Shown here: positions 5,931-6,979 of the stretch, piece after piece
Position numbering within the stretch: position 1 is the stretch's first letter
How the letters are laid out: every line of letters begins with the position of its first letter
From: Trueperaceae bacterium
GTDB lineage: Bacteria > Deinococcota > Deinococci > Deinococcales > Trueperaceae
DNA length: 6,979 nt
Direction: 5' to 3'
NCBI GenBank assembly: GCA_007122815.1
Contig: SKSV01000389.1
Location: forward strand, 1-6,979
Translations under genes and position numbers: made by a program
The notes under the pieces: model-generated
Database searches by the model: none
Told to the model about the DNA's origin: nothing
The model's input: only the letters and a program-made list of their open reading frames with translations

Positions 5931-6917
5931 ATGGAGAGCGCCAGGGTCGTCCTGGTCACGAACGTCGGCCAGGGATTCGGTCGGGCCGTGGCGCTCTCGT
6001 ATGGCCAGGCGGGCTTCGACGTCGTGTGCGCCGACCCGGACGTCGACCTCGCCTCCAAGACCGCCGCAGAGGTCGAGGAGGTCGGCGGGCAGGCGATCCC
6101 CGTCCAGGCGGACATGACCTCGCTGCTCGAAGTGCGTTCGGCCTTCGCCAAGGTCTTCGAGATCTTCGGCCTGCTCGGCGGCGTGGTGCACGTCGTCAGC
6201 CAGGAGAGCCACGCCCGCTTCGACGACCTGTCCGAGAGCGAGTTCGCGGAGCTGTTGCGCGAGGACGTCACCAGCACCTACCTCCTCCTGCGCACGGCGG
6301 TGCGTTTGGTGAGACCAGGCTGGGTGGTGGTCGTGGCGCCCCCTGGCAGCAACGAGCACCCCCAGATGGCCGCCGTGCAAGGCGCGGTGAAGGGCCTCGT
6401 CAAGGCCCTGGCGCACAAACCACGCCATGAGGCGGTCTCGGCGGTCGAGTTCGACGAGATGCTCTCCGAACCCGAGCGATCCCCGCCGCGCGTGAACGTG
6501 GTCGTGCCCTCGCGGACGGCCTCGGACCCGCGCAGCGACGCCGCGCTGGTGCACGCGGTCCGGTACCTCGGCTCCGCCGCCGCCAAGGGGCTGCGCGGCA
6601 GCGTGCTGCCTGTCCACCTCCCCGCTCCGCCCAAGGTCATCGAGACCCTCCTACCCGAAGTCCAGGCGGCGCTGGACGACAGCGTCCGCCAGGGCGACCT
6701 CGACGACGACGGGCTCGGCGACTTCGAGCCCACCGCCGAGGCAGCGCTCCTCGATGACGTGCTGCAAGAGGCTGGGCTGGACGACGAGGCGCTGAGACGA
6801 GCCGAGCTCGGGCTCGAGCGGCTGGAGGAAGCCGCTCTGGACGAGGAGGACGAGTCCACGGACGGGGTCGAGCGCGTCTGGAACCCCGCCACCAGGCTCG
6901 GCGGGTGGCAGCGGTGA
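5931..6917 (+). CDS. SDR-fold protein lacking the catalytic tetrad, acidic C-terminal tail
   Basis: A 328-residue protein with a short-chain dehydrogenase/reductase Rossmann fold (about 1-230). Fold markers remain: [22 protein letters not shown] (5-26), where the usual TGxxxGxG keeps its last two glycines but has Asn11 for the first; acidic Asp35 after the second strand; and Asp61 in QADMTS. The catalytic tetrad is gone. The NNAG stretch reads HVVS (87-90), the helix-4 Asn is Asp112, no Ser fits the usual site, and the YxxxK motif reads Met146-AAV-Gln150, aligned through the well-kept [11 protein letters not shown] that follows. After residue 240 comes an Asp/Glu-rich, helix-forming tail of about 90 residues, absent from ordinary 250-residue SDRs. 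It ends 4 bp before nrdR, so the two are probably co-transcribed. The sequence supports a cofactor-binding or scaffold role rather than an active dehydrogenase; the real function is unknown. Confidence 0.8.
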   Translation: MESARVVLVTNVGQGFGRAVALSYGQAGFDVVCADPDVDLASKTAAEVEEVGGQAIPVQADMTSLLEVRSAFAKVFEIFGLLGGVVHVVSQESHARFDDLSESEFAELLREDVTSTYLLLRTAVRLVRPGWVVVVAPPGSNEHPQMAAVQGAVKGLVKALAHKPRHEAVSAVEFDEMLSEPERSPPRVNVVVPSRTASDPRSDAALVHAVRYLGSAAAKGLRGSVLPVHLPAPPKVIETLLPEVQAALDDSVRQGDLDDDGLGDFEPTAEAALLDDVLQEAGLDDEALRRAELGLERLEEAALDEEDESTDGVERVWNPATRLGGWQR

Positions 6918-6926
6918 AGCGGTGAA
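6911..6926 (+). repeat. Tandem GCGGTGAA duplication at the SDR-nrdR junction
   Basis: GCGGTGAA occurs twice back to back (6911-6918 and 6919-6926). The TGA of the first copy ends the SDR-like gene (6915-6917), and the GTG of the second copy starts nrdR (6922-6924). The stop and start are 4 bp apart without a clear Shine-Dalgarno, so nrdR translation probably depends on ribosomes finishing the upstream gene. Confidence 0.75.
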
Positions 6927-6979
6927 GTGCCCGTACTGTTCGGGTGACGACACTCGCGTGGTGAACTCGCGCCCCTCCG
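6922..6979 (+). CDS. nrdR: Transcriptional repressor NrdR, N-terminal fragment cut by the window end
   Basis: Only the first 19 codons are present. They read as a GTG start followed by KCPYCSGDDTRVVNSRPS, the beginning of the zinc ribbon of NrdR, with the first Cys pair at 3 and 6 and the family's D(T)RVV(D/N)SRP segment. NrdR uses a zinc ribbon to bind NrdR boxes and an ATP-cone to sense ATP/dATP, and it represses ribonucleotide reductase genes. The second Cys pair and the ATP-cone lie beyond the window. The start is set by the conserved MKCPYC N terminus; no better start is available, since the GTG 8 bp upstream hits a stop after three codons. It sits 4 bp after the SDR-like gene and is probably translationally coupled to it. 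No NrdR box is evident in this window. Confidence 0.88.
   Translation, partial: MKCPYCSGDDTRVVNSRPS

Noticed and set aside
5820..6617. Long upstream extension of the accD frame
   Set aside because: It lies antisense to the SDR-like gene. The AccD family start with zinc ribbon and the GAGGAGG site place the start at 5819.
1..6979. tRNA or rRNA genes, CRISPR arrays, insertion sequences, attachment sites, toxin-antitoxin or defence genes
   Set aside because: Read on both strands, nothing has the required structure: no cloverleaf, no regularly spaced identical repeats with spacers, no transposase or recombinase frame. All space is accounted for by core genes and short gaps.

Overview
The window is GC-rich with G/C-dominated third codon positions. 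It is tightly packed with bacterial chromosomal genes, and nothing points to a phage, plasmid or transposon. It holds six complete genes, one complete but catalytically degenerate gene, and the first 19 codons of another. The gene set (adjacent accD-accA, rpe, nrdR, rsmJ, a GABA-type aminotransferase), the high GC, and two genes that look leaderless with a TANNNT box 7 nt before the ATG would suit a Deinococcota-type bacterium, possibly Truepera-like. That assignment is a guess from style, not from a match.

Layout. (1) Bases 14-1771, minus strand: a 3-hydroxyacyl-CoA dehydrogenase (14-847) lies downstream of an RsmJ-type 16S rRNA methyltransferase (911-1771). (2) Bases 1772-1902: a divergent control region. 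It carries three CGTATCG boxes exactly 31 bp apart, two of them the cores of perfect 13-bp palindromes. (3) Bases 1903-3922, plus strand: a GabT-like class III aminotransferase, then ribulose-phosphate 3-epimerase, which appears to have its own leaderless promoter. (4) Bases 3923-3973: a short convergent gap filled by a 17-bp tandem repeat. (5) Bases 3974-5819, minus strand: the accD-accA operon, encoding both carboxyltransferase subunits of acetyl-CoA carboxylase. (6) Bases 5820-5930: a divergent promoter region. (7) Bases 5931-6979, plus strand: an SDR-fold protein that has lost its catalytic residues and carries an acidic helical tail, followed 4 bp later by the start of nrdR, the ribonucleotide reductase repressor.

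Functionally this is core metabolism: fatty acid synthesis (AccA/AccD), acyl-CoA oxidation or a related pathway (the dehydrogenase), the pentose phosphate pathway (Rpe), amine catabolism (GabT-like), rRNA modification (RsmJ) and dNTP control (NrdR). The genes do not form one pathway. I see no clear new multi-gene system. The two items most worth following up are the phased operator array upstream of the aminotransferase and the apparent SDR pseudoenzyme coupled to nrdR.
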